Source: Myxococcota bacterium (GTDB lineage: Bacteria; Myxococcota_A; Polyangia; HGW-17). Taken from it: a DNA stretch of 5,758 bases. The translations under genes and the position numbers were made by a program. The number at the start of each line of letters is the position of its first letter. Position 1 is the stretch's first letter. The notes beneath the pieces are model-generated. The model saw only the letters and a program-made list of their open reading frames with translations. It was not told the DNA's origin and ran no database searches. Below are positions 5,630 through 5,758 of the stretch, one piece after another. The stretch covers positions 1 to 5,758 of the forward strand of contig JAHJLU010000317.1 in the NCBI GenBank assembly GCA_018821745.1, read 5' to 3'.

Positions 5630-5758
5630 TCAGGGTGACGGGGGTTCCTCATCCTCGCTGATGATATCACCGAGGCGCTCCCGAAAGAGTTCTTCTATTT
5701 CCTGGGAAGTGCGAAGCGTCATCGCTGTATCTGTCAGTTGTTTGACCACAGCGTACTC
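5630..5758 (-). CDS. C-terminal end of an unrecognised protein (5' part outside window)
   Basis: An open frame enters at the right edge and ends with TGA at 5632-5630 after 42 codons. The visible end reads as a charged, probably helical stretch (TSQEIEELFRERLGDIISED) followed by a short acidic, proline-containing tail, EEPPSP. The 17 bases to the prsW start contain the prsW ribosome binding site, so this gene is probably upstream of prsW in the same operon. The fragment is too short to assign a family. An internal ATG at codon 13 could in principle begin a tiny 30-residue peptide, but an open frame across the edge is the simpler reading. Confidence 0.6.
   Translation of the reverse strand, partial: EYAVVKQLTDTAMTLRTSQEIEELFRERLGDIISEDEEPPSP

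Noticed and set aside
5377..5670. 97-residue minus-strand open frame crossing the prsW start
   Set aside because: It overlaps the conserved PrsW N-terminus in another frame and has no membrane or family pattern. The fragment ending at 5630 and PrsW explain this stretch.

Overview
The window is compact, GC-rich bacterial chromosome: six genes (two running off the edges), almost no intergenic space, and no RNA gene, mobile element, CRISPR array or phage signature. The gene content fits a Gram-negative bacterium. It includes an RpoH-type sigma factor with the Q-R-K-L-F-F-N-L box, a PBP4/DacB-type periplasmic peptidoglycan hydrolase with a signal peptide, and FxsA. The sigma factor's long acidic leader before region 1.2 and its region 4.2 wording recall proteins of Desulfobacterota and Myxococcota (the former Deltaproteobacteria). 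That placement is an inference from memory of the families, not a search result.

Left half, minus strand, read from right to left: a single-domain AICAR transformylase (the C-terminal half of PurH, 2788-1508), an FxsA-family membrane protein (1508-1062), then an RpoH-like sigma factor (1096 to beyond position 1). The first pair shares one base (TGATG) and the second pair overlaps by 35 bases, so the three genes almost certainly form one transcript with coupled translation. This ties a late purine-synthesis step to an alternative (heat-shock-type) sigma factor.

Middle, plus strand: dacB (2825-4270), divergent from the transformylase with only 36 bases between start codons. Any promoter for one gene must lie partly inside the other. 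A candidate promoter for the purine/sigma operon is described inside the 5' end of dacB.

Right part, minus strand: a PrsW-family intramembrane metalloprotease (5612-4323) with an unusually long C-terminal extension. It follows, by 17 bases, the last 42 codons of an unrecognised gene entering from the right edge. dacB and prsW converge across 52 bases with only a small hairpin lacking a T-tract.

The window has an envelope/stress flavour (peptidoglycan hydrolase, intramembrane protease, heat-shock sigma, FxsA), but no direct functional link between these genes can be shown here. I did not find a convincing new multi-gene system. The points most worth a second look are the split PurH in a sigma-factor operon, the extension on PrsW, and the unusual features of the sigma factor.
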